In this document: positions 47,153 through 57,204 of the stretch, piece by piece
How the letters are laid out: the number at the start of each line of letters is the position of its first letter
How positions within the stretch are numbered: position 1 is the stretch's first letter
Assembly: GCA_021613535.1 (NCBI GenBank)
Contig: CP075496.1
Location: 14,384,001-14,448,000, forward strand
Direction of reading: 5' to 3'
DNA length: 64,000 nucleotides
Source of the DNA: Adineta vaga
Taxonomy: Eukaryota > Rotifera
The notes under the pieces: generated by a model
Told to the model about the DNA's origin: nothing
The model's input: the letters and a program-made list of their open reading frames with translations, nothing else
Database searches by the model: none
Program-made: the position numbers and the translations under genes

Positions 47153-47630
47153 ATGAGTGCAAAAGGCTTCATAGTAAGTTGAGAATTATATTTTATTTCG
47201 ATTAAATTACCGGAATATATGAATTTAGATGTTAGGTGTCGCAAAAGAAGAAATTATGGTGAAAAATGAAGGAGAAAAATTAAAAGAACAATTAGAAAAA
47301 GCTATAGCTACACATAAATCAGAAAACGAAACACAAATCATCACGAAAAAATTAAAACAAAATGAAATAAAAGCAAAAGCATTGCGTTCTATGATGGAAT
47401 CAGTTCTGACGATGTATGATTCTTGGACGGAAGATTCCGAAGAAGTTGCACAAAAACATGGAAACGTTGCTGGAGGTGGTGTACACGATCATTCATATTT
47501 ACAACAAACTGCTAAACATGAAGATTTGGAAGGAGATTGTGACACCGAAAACGTTGATGTATCAGAAGATAGTACATATAAAGATAATAATGTTGGACAT
47601 CGTGGAAAAAACAATGAATTCAATGTTTAA
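47153..47630 (+). CDS. Small acidic coiled-coil protein, unknown
   Basis: Two exons (47153-47173 and 47229-47630) joined in phase 0 across a 55-bp intron with GTAAGT and TTTAG. The product is 140 aa. Residues about 15-75 are Lys/Glu/Gln-rich and predicted helical or coiled coil (EGEKLKEQLEKAIATHKSEN, IKAKALRSMMESVL). The C-terminal half is acidic and polar (EDSEEVAQKHGN-like, GDCDTENVDVSEDS). No signal or membrane segment. Family not recognised. The preserved intron and balanced codons support expression. Confidence 0.6.
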
Positions 47631-47867
47631 TAATTGAAAAACATGAGTAATTCAAACAATTGTTGTTGAAGAACCATTTTCATTTGTTTGATACGTGCTT
47701 TGTGTAATATTTCCATATAACGATCTTTTAAATTTCAATCAGAATTTTAACGAAAAAAATGAATCTTAATTAAAACTGAAATGGGAGGACTAGCGGATTT
47801 AAGAAAACACACATTTTTGTTATTCGTTATATAAAATGTTTTGTTTACAGCCTCTATTAACATGATA

Positions 47868-48038
47868 AGTCGCGATAATTGAGAAGACTAGGAGAACTAG
47901 GAGGACTAGAAGGAGTTATCATATCCAGAACATCAAAGCGATATCACGTATACATGTATGGCTTCTTTTGATTGAAACCTTCAAAGATGCGAACTATCTC
48001 GCAATTTTCTTAGTTCTCCTAGTTCTCCAAGTCCTCTA
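47868..48038. repeat. Inverted repeat with GGAGAACTAGGAG arms
   Basis: Left arm around 47877-47912 (AATTGAGAAGACTAGGAGAA, then CTAGGAGGACTAG) pairs with the right arm around 48000-48035 (CAATTTTCTTAGTTCTCCTA, then GTTCTCCAAGTCCTC), separated by about 90 bp. The arms are themselves near-tandem CTAGGAGAA/CTAGGAGGA units. Likely a foldback repeat or MITE. Confidence 0.65.
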
Positions 48039-48286
48039 TATTGAGGGTGCGTGGAAGGTGTTGAGGGTGTAATGTAATAACTGAACAGTTGAATAAATAG
48101 GTAACTAAATAGTTGAATACTTGAATTCTAGTTTTGAGCACTATACTACGGGTATGGTTTCCACTCTAATATTGATTCCGTACGAAATGTAATATCTCTG
48201 ATGGTAGCCGTTGTGGAACGTGTTGTTCCGTTAGATCTCCAAGTCCCGCGGTATATGTTTAAATGGGGTGCGATATTTTTTTAAAT

Positions 48287-48776
48287 TCAATTTGAAATGT
48301 AAAAGACCATAGACTCGAAAATTCGATCAACCAATTCATCGATTGAATTAAAGACTATAGGATCAGAATTATGTGTTCCAATAACCAAAAGTACTTCTTC
48401 AACTGTCTAAAATTAGAAAAAAAAGAGATCTTTTTTTTATTAAAATACGAATTGATTGTACTTTATTATAGTTGATCATTTTGAGAATTTTTGTAATTGT
48501 ATTCTTCAAAATACCATTATTTATTATGCTATTCGATTTGACAGCGCCGTGTGCTGCAGCTTTTATTGGAGCCTTTACATCGTCGTATTCGTTTGGATCC
48601 TAGAAAAGAAAGAGAAAATTATAATATTATGTTATTTTATGAATTTGAGAAGAAAAAAATACCTCAACTATAGCCATAGGGAAATGAGAAGTACAATAGA
48701 AAATGAAACCAACGAACAGGAAGAGAACATACAATGACCTACCATTATGCTCACTGTTGACCAATGATAGAGAAAT
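48287..48776 (-). pseudogene. Three linked exons of an unidentified gene, probably incomplete
   Basis: On the minus strand, segments 48663-48776, 48462-48599 and 48287-48406 have GT..AG borders and join in phase 0: HFPMAIVE, then DPNEYDDVKAPIKAAAHGAV, and finally TVEEVLLVIGTHNSDPIVF, ending FYISN stop. Lengths of 138 and 120 nt keep the frame. No start Met or upstream exon was found, and an in-frame stop lies just before 48776, so it is either the 3' remnant of a gene or a short gene with a missed first exon. I do not recognise the family. Confidence 0.4.
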
Positions 48777-49500
48777 GATTCAAGACAATATATCACGAAA
48801 TTCGATCAGATTGAATATTGTACCGCTATTTCAGCTAGAAATGAATAAATAAAATTCTAAATGAAAAAAGAGTGTATTATGCTAATGTTTATCCACTAAC
48901 AAACGACGGATAAATGAAAGAAATGAATAAAACAAAGAATACTTTGGTAATTTATGTAATGGATTCTTTTTATCTATTCTCTACATTTCTTATAAACCAG
49001 ACGAACCAGTCGACGAGGAGTGAATAACTATATTATATATTATATAAGTTTTGGAAAATGCAGTGTAGATAATGTCTTCCATTAAACAAGAGAGAGCTAT
49101 TATACGTAAAACTGAACTACTTCAAAATCCTCCTCGGTATGAGCTATAACTATCATAATCCGACCGACTTTTTTCCTTATAAAAGATATTTCAAAATTGT
49201 GAGTAATAATGAAAAAATATCAAACGAACTCTTTTTTATCATTGATCAGAATACTCGTAAATAATTGATTGTTCAAAATGCATTATTTTAAAATAAAAAA
49301 AGAAATCAACGTCCATTCATTGATGTTTCATTTCATCTAAACATTAGAATAAAAATCAACTTTTGTATGCGTTTTGGTACAGAGGCGTTTTTTTCGTTCG
49401 ATTATCAGAACAGTGTTAATAGATGACGATTAGAAAAGGAAAAACGCCAAAATTTTTAATAATTTCTTTTTTCTGTTTGGAAATGGCCGGAAAAAAACTG
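48777..49500. other. Intergenic
   Basis: No gene, RNA or repeat recognised in these 0.7 kb. Confidence 0.4.
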
Positions 49501-49504
49501 CTTC

Positions 49505-49780
49505 CAAACCCAGGTCGATCAATCCGATACTCGGATCCGATCGGATCCCATGCCGGATTCTACCGGTTGCGGATCCTATAGGATCCAACACACGATCCTA
49601 TAGTTTCCAAAAACGGATTTCGACGGATCCGATAGGTGGCCATAGGACCGTAATAAAATATAGCTAAAAAGAACGCTCATAAAATATGCAGCTTCCGACG
49701 GAAATTTTACTGACGGAATCCAATACAGATCCGTCACCAGGAATCCATACATGTATGAGTCGAAATGACATTTCAACTAT
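49505..49780. repeat. GGATCC-rich repeat beginning with ACCCAGGTC
   Basis: Starts with ACCCAGGTCGATCAATCCGA, the same terminal motif as the foldback element at 50281, then runs through dense GGATC/GATCC words (for example GGATCCTATAGGATCC) between 49520 and 49630. Base composition is clearly richer in G+C than the surroundings. I could not find a convincing right terminus. Confidence 0.5.
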
Positions 49781-49814
49781 TCAACTTTTAAACTTGAGGT
49801 TGCCTGCCAGTGCG

Positions 49815-49890
49815 GATGTAGAGGGCAACACGGAAGTGTGGGTGTGGGTGTGTAGGGGGTAACACGGACGTGTAGGTGTAGAGGGTGACG
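49815..49890 (+). repeat. G-rich tract with TGTGGG units
   Basis: Contains GTGTGGGTGTGGGTGTGTAG and related GGTGTAGAGGG and GGTAACACGG words in a short imperfect tandem array. TGTGGG is, to my knowledge, the telomeric repeat reported in the bdelloid Adineta vaga. Two perfect units are seen here, so a telomere link is only suggestive. A sparser relative (GAGGGTGCGTGGAAGGTGTT) occurs at 48044. Confidence 0.5.
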
Positions 49891-50053
49891 AAACAAACGA
49901 ATAGTTTTTGCGCGATCTCCGCTACTTAACTTTTCACAAATTTATAAGATTAGAAGTTGAATAGTTTAAAACTCGAAGCTTCGACTTCTAAATATTTGAT
50001 TTTAATAGTCGAAGAAGAAGTTTAATACTCGAACCGAGTTAACGATTTCTACA

Positions 50054-50662
50054 CTACTCGAACTGTAGCTTGAGGAGATGCATGATCATTTTAAGAGATG
50101 TATAATCATTTTTAAGAGATACATTATCGTTTTTTAAAGCATTGATTTGAGCTATGATTTGTTTAAAAAGATCTTCTAAGTTGATTTTGCAGTTGTTATC
50201 AATCTGAAGAATTTTCATTAATTCTAACAATTTTTGATTCAAATCATCAGCATTATTTTCTTGAATTTTTTTAATAACTACCCAGGTCAAACAATACGGG
50301 CCGGTTCCGGCAGGAAAGCACCAGAAATCGCTGGAACATTGAAGCAGTATTCCGACCGAAAATTTTCGGATTTTTCCGGTAAGTTCCGGTCAGTTCCCGC
50401 TGGAAAGCACAGGAAATTCATTGGAATTCACCGGAAAAATCCGAAAATTTCCGGTCGGAATACTGCTTCAATGTTCCAACGATTTCCGATGTTTTCCTGC
50501 AGGTTCCCGCGGGATCCGGACACCGGAACGTTCGACATGGGTATAATACATTCTTCATATGCTTTTCGTTTTTTCGTTTTCATTAAGATTTTCTTGAAGT
50601 AAGCCATTGCTTTTGAATATATCAAAAATTGCTTCGAAAAGTTTGCTATTTATGTCATTCAT
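50054..50662 (-). pseudogene. Coiled-coil family copy interrupted by a MITE
   Basis: From the ATG at 50660-50662 the frame reads MNDINSKLFEAIFDIFKSNG, then passes through a frameshift near KTKS/KAYEECI. At 50281-50541 a foldback element interrupts it, and it resumes with VIKKIQENNADDLNQKLLEL and IFKQIIAQ-type coiled coil down to about 50054. If the element and one TA are removed mentally, the EECI and VIKKI segments align with DCLPFIKQI of the intact gene without a gap. The 3' exon is missing. Confidence 0.8.
50281..50541. mobile_element. 261-bp foldback MITE with TA target duplication
   Basis: Left terminus CCCAGGTCAAAC and right terminus GTTCGACATGGG are imperfect inverted repeats. The inner arms are about 100 bp, with near-perfect pairing of AACATTGAAGCAGTATTCCG with its complement around 50459-50478. 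TA dinucleotides flank both ends (50279-50280 and 50542-50543). It carries no ORF of its own. TA duplication fits Tc1/mariner-type mobilisation. Confidence 0.88.
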
Positions 50663-51008
50663 CTAAAACATTCAAATAATATCTGAAAAAAAACTCTGTT
50701 ACTGGCGATCAAAAGATGTTTCCATTATTAGAAGATAAGCTATAACAGTTAAGGCACATAAGTAAAATAACTATGTTTCGTCTATTGCGATAATTGAAAT
50801 ATAGATACTTGAAACATTGAAGCAACATATCGACATGATTCTCCATTTGTATATCGATCCTTTCGCAATGATTTCCTAGTCGTCAGAGGGCGCTAGTTAT
50901 TAATACATTTCATTCCAACATTAAGGGAATTTAACAGTTGTCGATATATGAGAAAAAAACAAAAAGCAAATGAAATTATTATTTAAAAAAAAGAAACAAA
51001 ATCTTTAC
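50663..51008. other. Conserved upstream region of the coiled-coil copy
   Basis: Aligns in patches with 41450-41800 and 42136-42350 (TTGAAGCAACATATCGACAT, GAGGGCGCTAGTTA, CATTTCATTCCAA). No separate gene is seen, so the repeated unit includes its promoter side. Confidence 0.6.
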
Positions 51009-51254
51009 TTGAAAAAGAGAAACAGAAAGATTAAAGATAAGTTTAGCTGATCGATGAACATGATGATGACGTGGATTATATTTGATTGCACTGTATAACA
51101 TTAAATAAACATCTCGTTTAAAATATTCTCTATTTTAATATTCATTTGACCAAGATTTTTATGAATTGTATCAATAGCTAGTGGATGTCGAATAAATTCA
51201 TGATATTTTGGTGCAATTCAATCGGTTATTTCATGTTCAAATAAATAGCCTTGT
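51009..51254 (-). pseudogene. Bromodomain exon remnant (BRD8-like)
   Basis: An exon bounded by TTTAG (51255-51259) and GTAAAG (51003-51008) encodes a bromodomain core: PKYHEFIRHPLAIDTIHKNL, then KRDVYLMLYSAIKYNPRHHH and HRSAKL. This resembles the second-helix and Asn region of BRD8-type bromodomains (IAPGYHSIVQRPMDLSTIKK). A TGA (51218-51220) interrupts it before IAPKYHEF, and a one- or two-base frameshift lies near 51130. No other exons of such a gene were found nearby. Confidence 0.65.
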
Positions 51255-51259
51255 CTAAA

Positions 51260-52540
51260 GTGCAAGTAACGCTCATCCTTTGGATGGGTACGCTGACCCT
51301 TTTCTGAAAGAATTATAAAGATGATCAAGACATTCATATTCTCTTAGTAACCAAGATTCAGTAGAAAGCTATTCTTAGCATCTACTGTCATTTCGTCTCA
51401 TGATGTCATGTGAATGTTCGTTGATGATAGTATGACACTTAGAAACGTCAACTTAGTGGGTGATAGAATATTTATACTATACAAAGAAAAAACGATTATG
51501 TTAATACAACAGTAGTTAAGATGAAGATAGAGACAGAATAATCAGTAGCAGTCAGTACCACTTATTGATGAAATATTGTAATTGAGTTTAATGCGGTGCC
51601 AGGATAGATTCAAATAAAACCAGTAATTTTAGTTGAAGCAAAAACTATACTTAGAAGAACATACTATTTAAATCACATAGATATCAACGTTAGCGTATAA
51701 ATCGAACAGTATCTCATAGTAACTCAAAATATACTCGATCCGGACTGTTTATTAGAATGACTAGTTGTTCGTCGGCGTCTTTCTGAGAGCGCCACTCACG
51801 ACTAGCCGCTCCAACCGCAATGCTTATTTCTAATCTGTTTCATTAATGTACCACAGTCAAACACCGCTGTCCTAGCTCGAATATATTGTGCCGTTGCAGT
51901 TTTTAAAATCGACTGATTTACTGTATTACTTGGATGAGGATGTTACGTGTAGAGATACGTTTGTGCACCATTCGTTGTTTGAATGTTTACAAATGGTTTA
52001 AAATACACTATTTCTTGTTCTTGTGTTGTTTCACTGTCAAAATTAAGTAGTACGTTGGTTAATACCACATATGCTGGAGCAGTTTCTTGAGTTATACAAC
52101 TGTTTTGTTGGTGATCCATACTATTATGGACCAACCGATTAGAATGAGACATTTTCACTGTTTCACCAATACAAAACTTGTATTAATATGAGACAAGTCA
52201 ACAAAATGGTAAAGGATGATGAATAGAAAGAAAAGAGTAAATATGTTTTATCACTAGAGTGTGTTGACGAGGAATAAAATAAGAGTATTTATTGAACAGT
52301 TATTTGCGTTTGAGTCATTTATATTATTTTGATCATCAGTGCACGTTATTATGATAAAAAAAGAGATTAAAAAGTTGGATGTTACAGTATTATCTGATAA
52401 TCATCGTGAAGGTCAATAGTTTTACCAAATTATTGTCTTTACTAGTCAACGAAAAGATGCTGGAACGAATTGAGATGTGAGATGATTAGAGAGAGAGAGA
52501 GACAGATGATCTTCAACATTTTTCTTCTGTATATATAGAT
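51260..52540. other. Intergenic, repeat-like
   Basis: Includes a small hairpin (CTCATCCTTTGGATGGG, 51272-51288) and a GC-richer patch at 51765-51900. A 71-codon minus-strand frame at 51943-52158 (start MKMSHSNRLVHNSMDHQQNS) has no recognisable relative. Confidence 0.35.
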
Positions 52541-52850
52541 CGATTTTGTCATTCATGGTGCTGATGATAAAACATCGATTCGAATATTTATTTATCTTCA
52601 CCGTTGAATTCTTAAACGTGGTGGTATTGATGCTTTTCTGATGAGTGTTTCAAAGTCGTTAGGATTATTAAATTGTATTCATGTTTAGCATGGTAATAGT
52701 GGAAAAGATTCATGATCATTATGGTTTTTGAAATATTTGATTATTTGTGATTTACAAACGATGGAAAAGTTTCATTTTATTTGTCAACGATGGTTTACTT
52801 TTGAAAAAGATGATGGAAAAAATTGAACGTATTTTACAGGAGTGCGAAAC
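52541..52850 (+). pseudogene. PLAT/LH2-domain remnant
   Basis: Frames in succession read DFVIHGADDKTSIRIF, then ILKRGGIDAFLMSVSKSLG, then a stop inside IHV*HGNSG, then WFLKYLIICDLQTMEKFHFI and CQRWFTFEKDDGKIERIL. This matches the second half of a PLAT domain as found in polycystin-1 and LOXHD1 (KFYFxCxRWLAxxEDDGxIxR). At least two stops and one frameshift show decay, and the stop within HV*H falls where a Trp codon is expected. It may once have been part of a PLAT-rich membrane or secreted protein. Confidence 0.6.
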
Positions 52851-53189
52851 GAGGAAATATTTCACTGCTTCGACTCACTTCGCTTCGGTTTTTAAAGGTA
52901 TAGGGTGTCCAGTCAGTCACTAGAGTTGGACAAGACATTTGAATATTTTCATGACTTTTCAACCAAATGAGTTGAACTTTTTTTTCGAAAGGTAGAGGAT
53001 AGGTAGCAGTTTTTATTCATGGTGGAATAGGTCATTTATGAGGATGAACTCTGCACATTTTTCTTCGATATTTAATAATCTATGCACAAACATTTGTTGT
53101 TCATAGCTATAATGCAATACTGTACGATAAGCTTTTCTTTATTAATCAAGAAACATAGTTGACATGTAATGCGATATTATTAGTATGAA

Positions 53190-54200
53190 AGAAATTGTCC
53201 TTCGTTGTTGAAGCAGTCACGAAAATGTTGCAGAACAGAGCGACATGCTTTGCGACACATTTCTTCTGTTATCTCGTCGCAAGCTTGTTCAATTCTTTCT
53301 TGAAGTCCTGTAATATTAGCGAATGGCTCTTTAAACACAATGTTTTTCAAATAGCTCTAAAGAAAGAAATCACAGGGACAAATTAAATCTGGTGAACGAG
53401 CTGGTCAGTCGAATGGACCACGTCTACCTATCCACCGATCTGGGAATTTCTTATCCAGCCATTTTCGAACAACAATAACATAATGAGCTCCAGCTACATC
53501 ATATTGAAAGTAAAAGTTTTTCTTTTTCAACCGAGGCCATGCATAATTAACCAGCATTTCTTTGTACAATGGACCAATAACGATATCATTGAAAAAATAT
53601 GGACTAACGAGTCCATTAGAACTTATTCCGCATCAAACCATGATCCCTTGCTGCGTATTTGGCACTTCAAATTTGAAGTGTGTATTTTCTCTTGACCAGT
53701 AAGTGCAATTATGTCGATTGACGCTTGTATTCATATTAAATTTGGCTTCATCGGTCCAGAATAGGTTGTCGATTAGACCAGGATCTTCCACGAATTTCTC
53801 GATCCATGATTCGCAGAACTCGCTACGACGATCGAAATCATTGTCATTAAGCTCGACTATGAACGCAGGACGGTTAGGTTTAAAGCCAAGTTGTTTCATT
53901 GCTACTTAATAACTGCTTTTGCTTATACCTGCTCGATCAGCACCTAAACGAACTGATAATTATGGATTGCTAGTGATCATTTCTTCAATCTCGTCTAGTT
54001 TTTCTTCAGAAAGTATACTTGACGGTCGACCACTGCGTGGTAAACTTTTTATTGATTGACAAAATTGTGATTAGTTGAGGTAGAGTTGTATCAAAATAAT
54101 TGGTCCATACTCTTTGTATGTTAGTTGCATTTCCAAACTTTGAAAAAAGTCGTACAATCGCGGCTCTTTCATCAGTGATACGAGCCGCATACATACTAAA
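53190..54200 (-). pseudogene. Mariner/Tc1-family transposase, inactive
   Basis: Minus-strand fragments in order: an N-terminal helix-turn-helix part (RITDERAAIVRLFSKFGNAT), a linker with RLGADRAGISKSSY, KQLGFKPNRPAFIVELND, the first catalytic block LFWTDEAKFN, NRHNCTYWSRENTHF, a second block with FQYDVAGAHY where family members have QDGAPPH-like sequence, and the third region RSPDLICPCDFFL. In-frame stops occur at 53633-53635, 53405-53407 and 53357-53359, each where a Trp is conserved, and others nearer the N-terminus. It is dead, and the second block has also drifted. Confidence 0.82.
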
Positions 54201-56454
54201 GAAACGTAAGTGATATAAGTAATACGATGTGCAGTATCACCACATGGATTATCTTTTATACCATTGTTTTTCATCTTTTCTTTATCTCTAAATCTGCGTG
54301 CTTTGACTTACGTGAATGATGTACATATAGATACTTCTGTATCGGCTACATGTTTTAAAACGAAACAAAGTGAGATAACGGCCAAACTTAACAATTGATC
54401 TGATTTTAGCACGAGACACAATAATAAGGCTACTTTGAATGATAAACAGGTCCTCACCCAGGTCAACCAATACTACGATCGTAAACGGCCGTAAAAAACC
54501 GTTATCTTCGAAATTCCAAAATCGCTTCACTCGAATTTCAATAGGATTTCACGACGATTACACCAAATCTTGCAATCCTTTTTGCATTTCATTTGCAAAA
54601 GGTCTATATACTTATATAGACCAATATCTGCAAAAAAAAAGATGAATGTAATTTGCACAAAATCCAGATTTCGGATATTTCAATTACTGCTGTTCCGTCG
54701 GAGAGTAAAGAAATTTACACAGTGATGAGATGTTTAGGAACGAAGACTATTGTATATATTTCTTGTATGTCATTGTGATTATATCAAAAGCCCTTGTGTA
54801 CGGTGAAATGTTGTTTAAATAGAACTTGAATCAGAGTGCGTTTGTCATAACTATAGCCGCTTGAAGTTTAGTTGAGTCTTGAACGATCCAGAGTTATAAA
54901 CAGTTTCAGATACATGAGTTTGGAGTTTTCGAGGCTCATCACATTATCAATGACGCTGCTCAGTGGATCGAGAAATTGTCTCTTGTATTCAATAACTGCT
55001 AAACTGGAAGGAATCTCGATATTGACCCATATGTATTTGAACTTCTGATGGACCGATGTGATATATTGTGTAGATTGTAGAAATGCTTTTGCTTTGGATA
55101 TTGCTTTGTTGAATATGATAATCTCTAGACGGATTTGAATTAGGTGTGCATAGGATTTCTGATATCCTGTAGGGTAGTAAAATACTGTTAAGCGATATGA
55201 TATTAGTAATATATTGAAGTCAATAAGTGTCTGATATTGAAACACGTCTTTTCAGAAGAAAGATATATCGCATATGTCAACAAGGAACCAACAAAAAGTG
55301 TTAATATAAGGTATCATTCATCCATAAGAAAGCAATCGAACTTGGTTTAAATGCGATAAACATTCAAAAGAATCAAAAAATGGCGTCTGAAATAGAATTG
55401 TATTTTCTTTGGCTGCTTCTAATCTTGCTATGATTGCACGAAAGTTGCAGGTTTCAACAGGATTTCATCGGATTTGCGATAGAATTTCACCAGGATTTCA
55501 ATAGGATTTGATTGGGATCTCACTAGATTTCATCAAGATTTATCTTAAGTTCTGCTGAAGTATCAGAATTGGATATACTGTGTTACATAAATCGAAAAGG
55601 ATTACGTACGTCCGCGAACAAATTCTTACTTCGTATGTAAAGAATATAGTGAATTATATAGACGAATATCCGTAAAACAAAGAAGTGAATAGAAGCTGAA
55701 CCAAATGCGAATTTCAAGATCTTGATAAACAGTGTTGCTAGACTCTTTGACGTATACCAGTATTGGCATTTTGATTCATAGGGTGTTGAGAATGCTTTTT
55801 CGGTAATGATGAAGCTAACCACTAATTGAACCCTATATCAAGTGAATGAAAGACGACCACCATCTCAGTACAAAAGTCATCTGATTGATAGTTTTCTGGA
55901 TGTTGTAGAAGACAAAAATAACATTAAATGTGTTTATTGTATTTTTGTATAGAGTTATTGATGTGTGTTTTTATTTTATCATGGTACGACGATGAAGCTG
56001 AAATCACGAAAATATTTTCGTAGAAAAAGACACATATATCTTACAAACAGGAATATATAATGATGATGCGATAGAGAATAAGAGGAATCCATAATTGTGC
56101 AGCCGAACAAAACTTTTAGTAAGAAAATTTGAAATTTGAAAGTTTTATTTGGTTGATTTGTTAACAGAAAATTTAAAGGCAGTGTTTGTGGCGGCTACAA
56201 AGCATAAAGAGTTGTATTGACCTCAGCAGATTTTCTGAATTATTTTTTCATATTACGAAATTTTGGAAGGGTTTTAGGAAACTGAAGTCTTCTAGAGGCA
56301 AAATCCTGATTTCACCAGTATATTTTATAGAATATTTAGTTCATTATCGTAAACGACTGTCTTGAACAGTCACTGTAAACAGCCACCATTTTTCGTCGTA
56401 AATCGTCTGTGTACGGGCGGGCGACTTTGACCTGAGCATCATAGCTGACTAGCC
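54201..56454. other. Interior of the TIR element, no intact gene
   Basis: About 2.25 kb without a recognisable gene. A 125-codon minus-strand frame at 54868-55245 (MFQYQTLIDFNILLISYRLT) has no identified relative. At 54456 an ACCCAGGTCAACCAATAC terminus begins. Around 54530-54560 and 55450-55545 the words AGGATTTCA, GGATTTCATC and GAATTTCA recur every 14-18 bp. Confidence 0.4.
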
Positions 56455-56777
56455 ATGTATCGAAGAAAAGTGTACAGAGTTCATCCTCATAAATGACCTA
56501 TTCCGTCATGAATAAAAACTGCTACCTATCCTCTACCTTCCGAAAAAAAGTTCAACTCATTTGGTTGAAAAGTCATGAAAATATTCAAATGTCTTGTCCA
56601 ACTCTAGTAACTTAGTGGACACTTTGTATCAGACTTGAAACCGATCTGACTTTTTCTGACTGGATCGGACCGCCCGATCTGGTTCCAAGTCTACTCTGTA
56701 TTTGACTGGTCATGGATCAGCGACTGAACGGTGCCATAAAATTTTTTGTTATTTGATCTTTGACCTTTGATTCTAAC

Positions 56778-57124
56778 CAGAGATGGGCAAGTCAAGTCAA
56801 GTCGGACTTGACTTCAGTTGACTTGGGACTTGGACCTATGTAACAAGTCAAGTCAAGTCCAAAAATATATCGTGTAAAAATCTTTTATGTACTTCAATTG
56901 TGCTTTCTAGTTTGAAAATGTAACAGGAAAATATAACCAACATCAATAATTATTTCCTCAGAGTAGATGTATCTTGAAATAAAGACAGGATTCGGATACG
57001 TTAGAAGTCTTTTTCAGTTTTCATAGGTTATCTGACTTTCCAATCAATTAATTTTAATATGACTTGGCTTGAATCCTGACTTGACTTGATTTGAGGCAAA
57101 AAGTCGCTGACTTGCCCATCTCTG
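56778..57124. mobile_element. 347-bp hAT-type MITE with 8-bp target duplication
   Basis: Ends CAGAGATGGGCAAGTCA and TGACTTGCCCATCTCTG are perfect inverted repeats. The element is flanked by ATTCTAAC at 56770-56777 and again at 57125-57132, the 8-bp duplication expected of hAT transposons. Sub-terminal CAAGTCAAGTC repeats occur on both sides. It has no coding capacity. Confidence 0.92.
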
Positions 57125-57204
57125 ATTCTAACACAAATGTACACAAACTAATTTTTTTCCATATGATCCTGTCTACAGTCGAACGAACAATATCTGCGAC
57201 TGTT

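Larger units (their letters stand above)
52900..56626. mobile_element. 3.7-kb DNA transposon with ~165-bp terminal inverted repeats, degenerate
   Basis: Left arm 52902-53075 (GGGTGTCCAGTCAGTCACTA, then TTGGACAAGACATTTGAATA) and right arm 56455-56626 are inverted copies at roughly 90% or better identity by eye. Both outer ends abut TA (52898-52901 and 56627-56628), as in Tc1/mariner elements. It encloses a decayed mariner-type transposase near the left arm plus about 2.2 kb of other sequence (54210-56455) that a simple mariner would not have. That cargo holds an ACCCAGGTC terminus and several AGGATTTCA-type repeats. Confidence 0.8.

Noticed and set aside
55450-55545. Recurring AGGATTTCA words considered as a CRISPR-like or satellite array
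   Set aside because: Spacing and sequence are irregular and units too short; it looks like a degraded simple repeat in a eukaryotic transposon.
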